From the NCBI RefSeq assembly GCF_016900655.1, contig NZ_JACJKH010000022.1:1-60674 (forward strand): a DNA stretch of 60,674 nt, read 5' to 3'. A model generated the notes under the pieces. The model ran no database searches, had not been told where the DNA came from, and saw only the letters and a list, made by a program, of their open reading frames with translations. Below are positions 34,421-43,212 of this stretch, piece after piece. The DNA is from Drancourtella massiliensis (GTDB taxonomy: Bacteria > Bacillota > Clostridia > Lachnospirales > Lachnospiraceae). The stretch's first letter is position 1. Each line of letters starts with the position of its first letter. The position numbers and the translations under genes are program-made.

Positions 34421-34590
34421 AGAAAAAAATCCCAGCACCAGGGGCACTGAGATTCTATGTTCACTGTTTCTTCTCCCATCCAGACTGTCACTGTCGGTTT
34501 TGGAATTTCACCAAATCAGCCACATACGTGGGTCACGGACTATACCGTCGGTAGGGAATTACACCCCGCCCCGAAGAATTTATTCATTTG
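34421..34590 (-). promoter_or_regulatory. FMN riboswitch with terminator platform
   Basis: On the minus strand the RFN element is clear from about 34580: CTTCGGGGCGGGGTGTAATTCCC, CTACCGACGGTATAGTCCGTGACCC, then TGGTGAAATTCCAAAACCGACAGT and AGTCTGGATGGGAGAAG down to about 34470. The platform terminator is AATCTCAG/CTGGGATT (34454-34447 with 34435-34428) followed by seven U. FMN should switch off ribU and the creatininase gene. Confidence 0.97.
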
Positions 34591-34597
34591 CAGTATT

Positions 34598-34626
34598 ATC
34601 GTAGCACACTCATATCCATTGTGCAA
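34598..34626 (-). promoter_or_regulatory. Promoter of the FMN-riboswitch operon
   Basis: Minus strand TTGCAC (34626-34621), 17-bp spacer, TACGAT (34603-34598), immediately upstream of the aptamer and close to the end of the rpiR-family gene. Confidence 0.65.
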
Positions 34627-34641
34627 TACATCTGATGCAAT

Positions 34642-35460
34642 TTATGGATTTGTAAGTGCGCGGGCCGTATCCTGCAAAAACGCATCGATCCGCTCCTGAT
34701 CCTGTTCGAGGCAGCAGGCATACAGCAGGTCCATCATAACCAGAATCGGAAACTGAGGAGAAATCGCATCTCCATACTCCAGATTGTCCAGTGCCGGGAC
34801 GAGAATCACCTCGTCACAATACTCCATGAAATCCGGGTTGTTCCGCGCTGTCACAAGGACACATCCGGCTCCTCTCCGCTTCGCCTCCTGAAGCATATAC
34901 TGAACCTCTTCCGTCTGCCCTTTCATGCTGAATCCGATGACCAGAGAGGTTTCATTTTGAAAGACCGCCCGCATCCGGATCATGTCCCGGTCCACGAGAG
35001 AATTGATATTCAGCCCGATCCGCATAAACCGAAGCTCGGTCTCTCTGGCGGCAATCCCGGAGCTTCCAACGCCGCAGACAAAAATTCTCTCCGCCTGAAA
35101 CAGCATCCCGGCAATCTTTTTGAATTTCTTTTCATCAGCCAGATTATACGCCTTATTCAAAAGCTCCTGATAAGTATCCAGCACCCGTCTTGTATTATCT
35201 GCAAAGGGTCTGCTTTTCTTCTCCCGAAATGTATCCTCGTACTGATAGATAAACTCCCTGTATCCCCGGAATCCGCATTTTTTTGCAAACCGGGAGAGAG
35301 ATGCCTCGGAAACATAAAGCCGTTCAGAAACCGCCTTTGCGGAAAAATCCCGCTTCTTTTTATTCTGGATAAAGAAATCCGCGATGGTCCGCTCCAAAGC
35401 TGTAAAATTCTCATAGTTGTACTCAATCACCGGTATGATCGACCTTGCGTAGTGCTCCAT
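34642..35460 (-). CDS. MurR/RpiR-family sugar-phosphate-sensing regulator
   Basis: This 272-residue regulator has an N-terminal HTH_6 domain (residues 1-77, SAKAVSERLYVSEASLSRFAKKCGFRGYREF) and a C-terminal SIS domain (about 105-245, ERIFVCGVGSSGIAARE and IGFSMKGQTEEV). SIS domains in this family bind phosphosugars. It is divergent from the aminopeptidase gene, and the two promoters share an inverted TATAACACA/TGTGTTATA arrangement. Target genes cannot be named from the window. Confidence 0.92.
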   Translation of the reverse strand: MEHYARSIIPVIEYNYENFTALERTIADFFIQNKKKRDFSAKAVSERLYVSEASLSRFAKKCGFRGYREFIYQYEDTFREKKSRPFADNTRRVLDTYQELLNKAYNLADEKKFKKIAGMLFQAERIFVCGVGSSGIAARETELRFMRIGLNINSLVDRDMIRMRAVFQNETSLVIGFSMKGQTEEVQYMLQEAKRRGAGCVLVTARNNPDFMEYCDEVILVPALDNLEYGDAISPQFPILVMMDLLYACCLEQDQERIDAFLQDTARALTNP

Positions 35461-35505
35461 GTTCTTTTCCTTTCTTCTGTCTGTATTTTACATAACACTA
35501 CCGAG

Positions 35506-35564
35506 AGTATAACACAGGTTTCACAAAAATAATACTAACTCTCCCATAGTTTTTGTGTTATAAT
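35506..35564. promoter_or_regulatory. Symmetric divergent promoters
   Basis: A 9-bp inverted repeat TATAACACA (35508-35516) / TGTGTTATA (35554-35562) carries an extended -10 on each arm: TGTTATACT reading minus toward the regulator, and TGTTATAAT reading plus toward the aminopeptidase. Good -35 boxes are not evident, so both rely on the TGn extension. Confidence 0.6.
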
Positions 35565-35614
35565 AAGATTGTTTGAAAATGGCATGTTTGCCGGAAAAAT
35601 AGGAGGTTTTTATT

Positions 35615-37402
35615 ATGAACGTACCTGAAAGAATCGCAAAATTGCGTACTCTTATGGAAGAAAAGGGAATTGACATCTATGTTGTTCCGACAGCTGACTT
35701 CCATCAGAGCGAGTATGTTGGGGAACATTTTAAAGCGAGAAAATTTATTACCGGATTCTCCGGATCTGCAGGAACAGCTGTCATCACAAAAACAGGCGCT
35801 TACCTCTGGACAGACGGAAGATATTTCATCCAGGCTGCAAAGCAGCTCGAGGGCTCTACAGTTGAACTGATGAAAATGGGCGAGCCGGGTGTCCCGACTA
35901 TCCATGAGTTCCTTGCTGATACATTACCGGAAAACGGCACACTCGGATTTGACGGACGTGTAGTTTCCATGGGTGAGGGACAGGATTACGAGTCCATCGC
36001 AACCGAGAAACACGGAAAAATCGTTTACGAATATGACCTCATCGACCAGATCTGGGAAGACCGCCCGGCACTTTCTGAGGAACCGGTTTTCGCACTGAAT
36101 CTGAAATATACAGGTGAGACAGTTGCATCCAAGCTGTCCCGTATCCGTGAAGACATGAAAAATGCCGGAGCAACTGCTCATGTCCTCACAACACTGGATG
36201 ATATCTGCTGGACACTCAACATCCGCGGAAATGACATCGAGTTCTTCCCGCTTGTGCTGTCCTACGCAGTGATCACCATGGATAAAGTAGACCTCTACAT
36301 CAACGAGGCAAAATTAAGCAGCGAAATCAAGGCGGATCTGGAAAAAGACGGTGTTGTCTTCCATCCGTACAATGACATTTACGAAGACATCAAGAAAGTC
36401 GGATCTGACGAAGTGCTTCTGATCGACCCTGCGAGACTGAACTACGCACTTTACAACAACATCCCGGAAGGTGTTGCAAAAGTGGAAGAGCGTAACCCGG
36501 AGATCCTCTTCAAGGCAATCAAAAATGAAGTAGAGATCGAAAACATCCGTCAGGCTCAGATCAAGGACAGCGTTGCACATGTGAAATTCATGAAATGGCT
36601 CAAGGAAAATGTGGGCAAGATGACGATCACAGAGATGAGCGCATCTGACAAACTGGACGAGTTCCGTGCAGAACAGGGCAACTTCATCCGTCCAAGCTTC
36701 GAGCCGATCAGCTCCTATGGTGAGCACGGTGCCATCGTACACTACACATCCTCACCGGAAACAGATGTTGAGCTGAAAGAAGGCGGACTGTTCCTGACTG
36801 ATACCGGTGCCGGATTCTACGAAGGTTCCACAGACGTTACACGTACCTACGCCCTCGGAGAGATCCCGCAGATCATGAAAGATCACTTTACACTGGTCGC
36901 AATCAGTAACCTCTCCCTTGCAAACGCACGCTTCTTAAAAGGCTGCACCGGAATGACTCTGGACATGCTTGCAAGAAAGCCGTTCTGGGACAGAAACTTA
37001 AACTTCAACCATGGAACAGGACACGGCGTTGGATACCTTCTGAACATTCACGAAGGCCCGGCAGGATTCAGATGGCAGTTCCGCGCAGGCGAGATTCAGC
37101 CGTTTGAGAAAGGTATGATCATCACAGACGAACCTGGTATCTACATCGAAGGAAGCCACGGTATCCGTCTGGAGAACGAGCTTCTCACATGCGAAGGTGA
37201 GAAAAACGAATACGGACAGTTCATGTACTTTGAACCGATCACTTACATCCCGATGGACCTTGACGCCATCAATCCGGAAATCATGACAGCAGAAGAAAAG
37301 AAAATGCTCAATGATTACCACAAGACTGTTTATGAGAAAATTTCTCCATACCTTGACAATGAGGAGAAAGAATGGCTCAGAACATACACAAGAGAGATCT
37401 AA
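35615..37402 (+). CDS. Xaa-Pro aminopeptidase (M24B, aminopeptidase P family)
   Basis: This 595-residue protein has two creatinase N-terminal-type domains (about 1-300) and a C-terminal pita-bread M24 domain (about 305-595), the long three-domain form of aminopeptidase P. Metal ligands are visible: Asp in FLTDTGAGFYEGSTDVTRT (both Asp), His in NHGTGHGVGYLLNIHEGP, Glu in TDEPGIYIEG and Glu in RLENELL. It should remove N-terminal residues preceding proline, in the cytosol. The gene uses preferred codons and has AGGAGG upstream, suggesting strong expression. Confidence 0.95.
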   Translation: MNVPERIAKLRTLMEEKGIDIYVVPTADFHQSEYVGEHFKARKFITGFSGSAGTAVITKTGAYLWTDGRYFIQAAKQLEGSTVELMKMGEPGVPTIHEFLADTLPENGTLGFDGRVVSMGEGQDYESIATEKHGKIVYEYDLIDQIWEDRPALSEEPVFALNLKYTGETVASKLSRIREDMKNAGATAHVLTTLDDICWTLNIRGNDIEFFPLVLSYAVITMDKVDLYINEAKLSSEIKADLEKDGVVFHPYNDIYEDIKKVGSDEVLLIDPARLNYALYNNIPEGVAKVEERNPEILFKAIKNEVEIENIRQAQIKDSVAHVKFMKWLKENVGKMTITEMSASDKLDEFRAEQGNFIRPSFEPISSYGEHGAIVHYTSSPETDVELKEGGLFLTDTGAGFYEGSTDVTRTYALGEIPQIMKDHFTLVAISNLSLANARFLKGCTGMTLDMLARKPFWDRNLNFNHGTGHGVGYLLNIHEGPAGFRWQFRAGEIQPFEKGMIITDEPGIYIEGSHGIRLENELLTCEGEKNEYGQFMYFEPITYIPMDLDAINPEIMTAEEKKMLNDYHKTVYEKISPYLDNEEKEWLRTYTREI

Positions 37403-37427
37403 ACCGAAAACTGATTTCAGATGCAGC

Positions 37428-37465
37428 GATACGGCTCCGGTGCCTTCAGGTGCCGGAGCCGTATC
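37428..37465 (+). terminator. GC-rich hairpin after the aminopeptidase gene
   Basis: A 13-bp perfect stem GATACGGCTCCGG (37428-37440) with its complement at 37453-37465 closes a 12-base loop. There is no U-run, so it may slow or protect transcript ends rather than terminate fully. Confidence 0.6.
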
Positions 37466-37494
37466 TGTTACTACCATGAACAGGAGATGATATT

Positions 37495-38379
37495 ATGCCA
37501 TCCATCTATGCACACTACACCTTCGGAGAAATGATGAAAAAAGCATTTCCGGCCGATATCCGCAAGCTGATTTCCCTCCATGAGGATCTGTTTGAAATCG
37601 GACTGCACGGCCCGGATCTGTTCTTTTATTACCATGCACTTCTCAAAAACCGTGTCAACCGGACCGGCTACCACATGCACGATGTAAGCGCTGCACCATT
37701 CTTCCGGCGCTCCAGAGATGTGATTTTATCCGCAGCCTCCATATCCGAGAAACATGCCCGGTTAGCCTACATTCTTGGCTTTCTCTGTCACTTCACACTG
37801 GACAGCGTCTGCCACAGCTATATTGAGAAAAAACTCACGGAAGATCCGGTTACCCACTCCGATATTGAAACCGAGTTTGACCGCTATCTTCTGTTGAAAC
37901 AGAATAAACGCCCGCTTCACGCAAAGGTGACTTCACACCTCCACGCTTCAACGGCAGGAGCAAAAGCAATCCAGGCGTTTTTCCCGACACTGAGCGTCCG
38001 GCAGGTAGAGTCCTCCATTTCTTCCATGATCTGGTACAATGACCTGTTTACAACCTCTGACCGGCTCACACGCAGTCTCGTAACATTCTTTATGCACGCC
38101 ACCTTTACCTACAAAAGTCTCGGCGGACTGCTGATGAAGGAAAAAGCCAATCCGCACTGCGCGGACAGCAACCTCAGGCTTCACAAACTGATGGAGGCAT
38201 GCGTGCCGCTTGGCCTCTCACTTACGAAAAATTATGTTGCATTTTTCAATCACGGAGAACCGCTCTCGCCTTATTTCCGCCATACTTTCGGACCAAAACC
38301 AGGCTGGGAACATATCCCGGTCTTATCCTTAAAAGAAGAGCGCTGTTACAAACCTGACACGGAGGAACTTTCACAATGA
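37495..38379 (+). CDS. Zinc-dependent phospholipase C-like protein
   Basis: This 294-residue protein resembles the zinc-dependent phospholipase C/S1-P1 nuclease-type helical fold (PF00882). His-rich helices are visible: YAHYTFGE at the start, GLHGPDLFFYYH, HMHDVSAAPFF, LGFLCHFTLDSVCHSYIE and THSDIETEFDRYL. Unlike secreted alpha-toxins it has no signal peptide, as in many clostridial homologues. It overlaps the MFS gene by 4 nt. The substrate is unknown. Confidence 0.85.
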   Translation: MPSIYAHYTFGEMMKKAFPADIRKLISLHEDLFEIGLHGPDLFFYYHALLKNRVNRTGYHMHDVSAAPFFRRSRDVILSAASISEKHARLAYILGFLCHFTLDSVCHSYIEKKLTEDPVTHSDIETEFDRYLLLKQNKRPLHAKVTSHLHASTAGAKAIQAFFPTLSVRQVESSISSMIWYNDLFTTSDRLTRSLVTFFMHATFTYKSLGGLLMKEKANPHCADSNLRLHKLMEACVPLGLSLTKNYVAFFNHGEPLSPYFRHTFGPKPGWEHIPVLSLKEERCYKPDTEELSQ

Positions 38380-39608
38380 AATGGAAGACAACATCACTGG
38401 AAAAGAAATGGATTTTTTACGACGTAGGAAACTCAGCTTTTACTCTCCTGGTTTCCACCATTATGCCGATTTATTTTAACTACCTTGCATCGAGCGCCAA
38501 CGTCTCGGAAGTCGATTACCTCGCTTTCTGGGGATATGCCACTTCGGCTGCAACGATTATCACCGCCATCCTCGGACCGGTTCTCGGAACAGTCTCGGAT
38601 TTCAGAGGATGGAAAAAGCGGCTTTTTCTCTTCTCTCTTCTGGTAGGGGCCTGCGGCTGCGTGGTGCTTGGGTTCTTAAGCTCCTGGATCTGGTTTCTGC
38701 TGATTTTTGTACTTGCAAAGGCAGCGTACTCTCTGAGCCTGATCTTCTATGACTCCATGCTCACTGACGTCACTACCGAAGAGCGGATGGACGAAGTTTC
38801 CTCCCGCGGCTACGCCTGGGGATATATCGGAAGCTGTATCCCGTTTCTGATCAGCCTTGCCCTCGTTCTCTTTTACGAAACGCTGGGAATTACCATGAAC
38901 ATGGCCATGAGCATTGCTTTTCTTCTGATCGCCGTGTGGTGGGTCTGCTTTGCGGTACCGCTTCTTCGAAGCTACAAACAACTGCACTGTATCGAAAACC
39001 ACGATCATGCAGTCTCCTCCGGACTTCGCCGTCTCGGCCATGTGTTCGGAGAACTGAAGAAAAACAAGAAGGTGCTCTTCTTCCTGATTGCCTTCTTCTT
39101 CTACATCGACGGCGTGTACACCATCATTGACATGGCAACCGCCTACGGAACTGCTCTGGGTCTGGATACGACCGGACTGCTTCTGGCACTTCTTGTGACA
39201 CAGATCGTTGCCTTCCCGTCCGCACTGATTTTCGGGCGTCTGAGTGGCAAATACAAAAACGCAAGCCTGATCAAGATTTGTATCGCAGCATATTTTCTGA
39301 TCGCCCTTTACGGCATCACTTTAAAAGAACAGTATCAGTTCTGGATTCTGGCTGTCTGTGTCGGAATCTTCCAGGGCGCGATCCAGTCCCTCTCCCGGTC
39401 CTATTTCGCCCGGATCATTCCGGCTGAACGCTCCGGAGAATACTTTGGAATCTACGACATCTGCGGAAAGGGCGCATCCTTCCTCGGAACCACTCTGGTC
39501 TCCGCAATGAGCCAGCTCACAGGAAACATGAATCTTGGCGTCGGTTCTCTCGCCGTCATGTTCCTGATCGGATTTTTCTTCTTTCTTCGTACCGAAAAAT
39601 TATCCTAA
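38376..39608 (+). CDS. MFS transporter, UMF1/Atg22-like
   Basis: This 410-residue membrane protein has 12 hydrophobic segments and the features of the UMF1/Atg22-like MFS group: an N-terminal WIFYDVGNSAFTLLVSTIMPIYF, GPVLGTVSDFRGWKKR, and the loop YDSMLTDVTTEERMDEVSSRGYAWGYIGS. It also carries QSLSRSYFARIIPAERSGEYFG in the C-terminal half. Related proteins export small solutes, possibly amino acids. It is co-translated with the upstream phospholipase-like gene. Confidence 0.9.
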   Translation: MKWKTTSLEKKWIFYDVGNSAFTLLVSTIMPIYFNYLASSANVSEVDYLAFWGYATSAATIITAILGPVLGTVSDFRGWKKRLFLFSLLVGACGCVVLGFLSSWIWFLLIFVLAKAAYSLSLIFYDSMLTDVTTEERMDEVSSRGYAWGYIGSCIPFLISLALVLFYETLGITMNMAMSIAFLLIAVWWVCFAVPLLRSYKQLHCIENHDHAVSSGLRRLGHVFGELKKNKKVLFFLIAFFFYIDGVYTIIDMATAYGTALGLDTTGLLLALLVTQIVAFPSALIFGRLSGKYKNASLIKICIAAYFLIALYGITLKEQYQFWILAVCVGIFQGAIQSLSRSYFARIIPAERSGEYFGIYDICGKGASFLGTTLVSAMSQLTGNMNLGVGSLAVMFLIGFFFFLRTEKLS

Positions 39609-39610
39609 AA

Positions 39611-39673
39611 CAAAAAAGGATCTCTTCCGGCACGCCTCATTTAAAGGCTGTCCAGAAAAGATCCTTTTTTATT
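39611..39673. terminator. Bidirectional terminator with long stem
   Basis: AAAAAAGGATCTCTT on the left pairs with AAAAGATCCTTTTTT on the right (39612-39672) around an internal GCCT/AGGC hairpin. It separates the convergent MFS and NeuD/NahK-like genes. Confidence 0.8.
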
Positions 39674-39688
39674 TCTGTATGCTATTAT

Positions 39689-41308
39689 TTATGCGTATTT
39701 CCGAACGATCTCCTGCATCTTATCAAAGCACTGCTCCATCTCGTCCACCAGGCGAAACTGCGTCCGCGCACGCACCAGATTGTGCTCCGGATACTCTGTC
39801 TTAAAGTAGGTATCTCCCTGAAGATAGTCTGTCAGGAAACGGATACCGCACTCCAGTGTCATCAGTCTGGCCCCCCACGGAAGGCTTTCGATCTCTTCCT
39901 TTGTAAGCACATCCTTCGTCTCCTCCAGATATCCTTTTACATAAAGCTCGTACAGAGAAATATCAAAATGGACCAGATCCAGGTTTTTCTCATCCTCTGC
40001 CGCTGTCGCCGCGCCAAACCGGATGGAATCACCAAAATCATTCGCTGCAAGGCCCGGCATGATCGTATCCAGATCGATAATGCACAGTCCTTTTCCAGTC
40101 CTGGAATCAAAAAGAATATTATTTAACTTCGTATCATTGTGAGTCACACGAAGCGGAAGCGTTCCGTCATCCTGCTGTTTCACAAGCACTGCACAGTCAT
40201 CCTTGCGTTTCAGGACGAAATCAATCTCCGGACGGCAACTGCCTTTCCGGTTTTTCAGATCCCGTTTCAGGGCAACCTCAAACGCTTCAAATCTCTTAAC
40301 CGTATTGTGGAAGTCCGGAATCGTCTCATGCAGTCTGGATGCCGGATAATCGCCAAGCTGTTTCAGGAAATGGCCAAAACTGCTGCCGGACTGATAGAAC
40401 TGCTCCGGCTTCTCCACCAGCTGGTAGCACTCAGAATCCGGGATAAAGTTGTAGCATCTCCACGGCTCCCCTTCACTGTCCTCAAAATAGTTGGCTCCGC
40501 TCTTTGTCTTGATATAGGCAAGCGTCTCCCTGTCCGGATCTCCGCCTTCCTCGCGGATCACATTTCTCAGGTATTCGGTTACACCGAAAATATTTTCCAT
40601 GACACCAGCCGGATCCTTGAATACATTGCTGTTGACTCTCTGAAGAACATAGGAAAGCTCATCTCCATTTTCACCCGGTGTATAAACCGCATACGTCTCG
40701 TTGATATGGCCTGCGCCAAACGGCTTCACATAGCTGCATCTCGGTCCAAAACCAAACGCATAGATCGCATCCTCCAGATCACGATTGTCCACACCGTCAA
40801 TCTTCCGGTGGGTAGAAAAGATCACATCTCCAGCCTCTACCTTCTGTTTGATTCCGATATTACAGTTTGCCTTTACCACACTGTTCAGGCTGATATGAGC
40901 ACCCTTTGCCACATGGGAATCATGATCGACTACCGCACCACTGTTGATCAGAACTCCGTGTTCGATCACCGTATGCGTATTAATCACTGCCTTCTGCATG
41001 ACAAATGTACCATTTCCAATGACAGCGCTCTGGCTTACAAAGGCTGTCGGATGAATGATCGCCGGCACCTTGTATCCTGCTTCCATCAGCTTTTCCGTCC
41101 AGAAAAGCCGCATATTATTATCACCAAGAGCTGCTACCGCTGTGTCATACTTTTCAAGAAAACTCTTATAATCGCAGCACTTTCCGACAACGTCCTTGTC
41201 CTTTACCGCATCATCCAAAAATACAACGTCCTCATAGCCTAAAAGCCATGCTGTCTCCTGAATCATGTGCCCGAATCCGCCGGCACCTAAAATCAATAAA
41301 CTCTTCAT
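39689..41308 (-). CDS. NeuD-like acyltransferase / NahK-like sugar kinase fusion
   Basis: This is a 539-residue fusion. Residues 1 to about 185 are a NeuD/PglD-type protein: a Rossmann-like start (SLLILGAGGFGHMIQETA) and left-handed beta-helix repeats (IGNGTFVMQKAVINTHTVI, HVAKGAHISLNSVV). Residues from about 190 are an aminoglycoside-phosphotransferase-fold kinase closest in pattern to N-acetylhexosamine 1-kinase: FGAGHINETYAV, YVLQRVNSNVFKDP, THNDTKLNNILFD (catalytic Asp) and IIDLDTIMPG (metal Asp). A role in amino-sugar salvage or activation is inferred. It has a 120-nt GC-rich leader. Confidence 0.87.
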   Translation of the reverse strand: MKSLLILGAGGFGHMIQETAWLLGYEDVVFLDDAVKDKDVVGKCCDYKSFLEKYDTAVAALGDNNMRLFWTEKLMEAGYKVPAIIHPTAFVSQSAVIGNGTFVMQKAVINTHTVIEHGVLINSGAVVDHDSHVAKGAHISLNSVVKANCNIGIKQKVEAGDVIFSTHRKIDGVDNRDLEDAIYAFGFGPRCSYVKPFGAGHINETYAVYTPGENGDELSYVLQRVNSNVFKDPAGVMENIFGVTEYLRNVIREEGGDPDRETLAYIKTKSGANYFEDSEGEPWRCYNFIPDSECYQLVEKPEQFYQSGSSFGHFLKQLGDYPASRLHETIPDFHNTVKRFEAFEVALKRDLKNRKGSCRPEIDFVLKRKDDCAVLVKQQDDGTLPLRVTHNDTKLNNILFDSRTGKGLCIIDLDTIMPGLAANDFGDSIRFGAATAAEDEKNLDLVHFDISLYELYVKGYLEETKDVLTKEEIESLPWGARLMTLECGIRFLTDYLQGDTYFKTEYPEHNLVRARTQFRLVDEMEQCFDKMQEIVRKYA

Positions 41309-41328
41309 TGCATTTCTCTGTAAGAGAT

Positions 41329-41466
41329 ATTCTATTCTCTTATCTTCCCTTTCTCCATATTTTACTCATATCCTCTGCCACCGGGCTAACTCCCTTTCCC
41401 GGCTCCTTCGGCGGCAAAAGGCCAGGGCCTTCATCTGGCACCCCGGCCTTAAGTATATCTATTATA
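41329..41466 (-). promoter_or_regulatory. GC-rich structured leader with extended -10 promoter
   Basis: An extended -10 (TGATATAAT, 41469-41461, minus strand) starts a leader of about 120 nt, far more GC-rich than its surroundings. It can fold CCAG/CTGG near the 5' end, then TTGCCGCC/GGTGGCA enclosing CCGGG/CCCGG. No riboswitch class was matched securely. The rest of 41467-41592 is plain AT-rich sequence. Confidence 0.45.
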
Positions 41467-41592
41467 TCAGATTTCCAGTAAAAAGTCTTATTTTGCCGAA
41501 AATTTCTTTACGACTTTTTCCAGAATCTCTGCAATTTTATTACAAGGTTCTTTACAAATCAAAGAAGTTTTTCCGGTATTACTCCCAGATTT

Positions 41593-41685
41593 TCAAAGAA
41601 TACTGCCATGTTGGAATACCGTTTGAGTGAATTCCCGTTTTCCATAATAAACTTCCACCAGAAGCAGAATGATCTTCTTAGTCAT
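41593..41685 (-). pseudogene. Start of a truncated RloB-like/toprim-type gene
   Basis: A 30-codon frame begins MTKKIILLLVEVYYGKREF inside the last codons of the ATPase gene and stops at 41593. Abi/RloA-type ATPase genes are often followed, with the same start-stop overlap, by a toprim-like partner that opens with a strand ending in VEG and a TE motif. Here VEG reads VEV and the rest is missing. This reading is tentative. Confidence 0.35.
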
Positions 41686-43066
41686 GCACTCCCACCTTTC
41701 CTGCCCGGCGCATGGCCATTTCTATCTCATAAATATTTGTCTCGTTATACAACTTCTCCTTCTGACCTCCCAGCTTGATGCTCCGCAGATAGGACAGCCT
41801 GGTATTCTGAGTATTTTTGATATAAATCGATCTGATATATCGATTTTCCGGATTCACTGTTGTATAGATCAGGAATTCATTTTTCAGCACCTCCAGCGGG
41901 CGTAAATTGTGTGAAGTAAAGATGAGCTGGCCTTTCGCCTTTTCCTGCATAACTTCCAAACACTCACCTAATAAATACTCATATATTCCGGAATCCAGTT
42001 CGTCCACCACTAAGCAGTAGGATGGCCGGTTGTAGCAAGCCACCAGATTACTACAGATGGAAATCAGTTTCTTAATCCCTGCAGACTCATATAGAAGCGG
42101 GATACGCGCTCCTCCCCGCATGGTAATCACTTCAAATTGGATACCATCCTTCCCTTGTTCCGTTAACTTATCAAAAGCATTATAAATCTGGATCCGAATA
42201 TCCGGTACCAGTGCTTTCATCACAATGTTGATCTGCTCAATAGTCTTTTCTACATAAGGGAATATATCTCTAGGTACAATATTTATATCTGTCAACTTCA
42301 GCAAGATACCCGTGATCTTCGGCTTCATGGTATCCGGCCAGTCCACATTAAGGGGAATGGCATCCAGATTTAATGCCAGGAGTCCGTAATGTGTATTCTC
42401 AATAACTGCCAGATCATACATCCCGTAGTTCTGCAGAAGATGGGACAGAGCATAGATTCTTTCTGTATCTCCGTCTGCTTTTTCAAAGACTTCTTTTGCT
42501 TTCCGTGAAAAGAGGAAAGATCCAACTTTAGGGATTTGCTTCTCTTCATCAAATTCTTCTGTTGTCTGACGGGCAATCCCTAACGCCACCATACTTTCCA
42601 TGTCCTTTTGAAAACGGGCATAATATTTTAAAGGCCGGAAAAGCTCTTTATCCCCTTTTTGATATTCAAAAATAGGGGTAAGACGGGTACGTTTCCCTTC
42701 CTCTATTTCCCGTACACTTAGTCTTTCTGCACTGATGCAGAAACTATTTTCCCCGTTTTTCGTAATCTCAACTTCATATACCGCATACATCGTTTTCGCA
42801 TCCGTCCAGATCTCAAATCCATACTGCACACGGGCAGTCTCTGCAAGAGCATTGATATAATGATAAAAACGAGCCGGCATCCGTCTTCCGGAAAGCAGGC
42901 ACTTTAACATCACCATGCAATCTACCACAACTGTTTTTCCTGAACCATTCTGACCATAAATTCCAAGGATACTCCCTTTTTTACCCCTTGCAAATTCAAT
43001 TTTTCCATACTGGACATTTTTAATATTCTCGATCTCCAGCGTAGATAAACGAATGATATGCCGCAT
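41678..43066 (-). CDS. AAA ATPase, AbiLi/RloA-like (OLD-type)
   Basis: This 462-residue ABC/SMC-type ATPase has Walker A (GIYGQNGSGKTVVV), a signature-like region (LLYESAGIKKLISI), Walker B (CLVVDELDSGIYE) and an H-loop (FTSHNLRPL). Such single-protein ATPases are the sensor part of several phage-defence pairs. Start 43066 is preferred with GGGAGAGG upstream. Its downstream partner appears to be reduced to a 30-codon remnant. A strong promoter and a perfect palindrome lie upstream. Confidence 0.85.
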   Translation of the reverse strand: MRHIIRLSTLEIENIKNVQYGKIEFARGKKGSILGIYGQNGSGKTVVVDCMVMLKCLLSGRRMPARFYHYINALAETARVQYGFEIWTDAKTMYAVYEVEITKNGENSFCISAERLSVREIEEGKRTRLTPIFEYQKGDKELFRPLKYYARFQKDMESMVALGIARQTTEEFDEEKQIPKVGSFLFSRKAKEVFEKADGDTERIYALSHLLQNYGMYDLAVIENTHYGLLALNLDAIPLNVDWPDTMKPKITGILLKLTDINIVPRDIFPYVEKTIEQINIVMKALVPDIRIQIYNAFDKLTEQGKDGIQFEVITMRGGARIPLLYESAGIKKLISICSNLVACYNRPSYCLVVDELDSGIYEYLLGECLEVMQEKAKGQLIFTSHNLRPLEVLKNEFLIYTTVNPENRYIRSIYIKNTQNTRLSYLRSIKLGGQKEKLYNETNIYEIEMAMRRAGKVGVHD

Positions 43067-43094
43067 AAACATCCTCTCCCTTTTCGTTTTTTTC

Positions 43095-43157
43095 ATTATA
43101 GGTTAGGATTTCCAAAAAGTCAATTCTTAATCTGACTTTGTTAATTTTATTAACAAA
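43095..43157 (-). promoter_or_regulatory. Promoter and palindromic operator of ATPase 1
   Basis: Minus strand TTGACT (43123-43118), 17-bp spacer, TATAAT (43100-43095). Fourteen bases upstream of the -35 box is a perfect 9+3+9 inverted repeat, TTTGTTAAT-TTT-ATTAACAAA (43137-43157). Confidence 0.75.
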
Positions 43158-43212
43158 TGACATTTTTAAATTTTAATCAAGGCGTAACAAATATAGCTTG
43201 AATAAGATCCTA

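Noticed and set aside
40139-41242. 367-residue plus-strand frame
   Set aside because: It lies antisense to the NeuD/NahK-like gene, which has clear motifs; codon-use mirror effect.
42370-42576. 68-residue minus-strand frame within ATPase 1
   Set aside because: Out-of-frame reading of a gene with intact Walker motifs.
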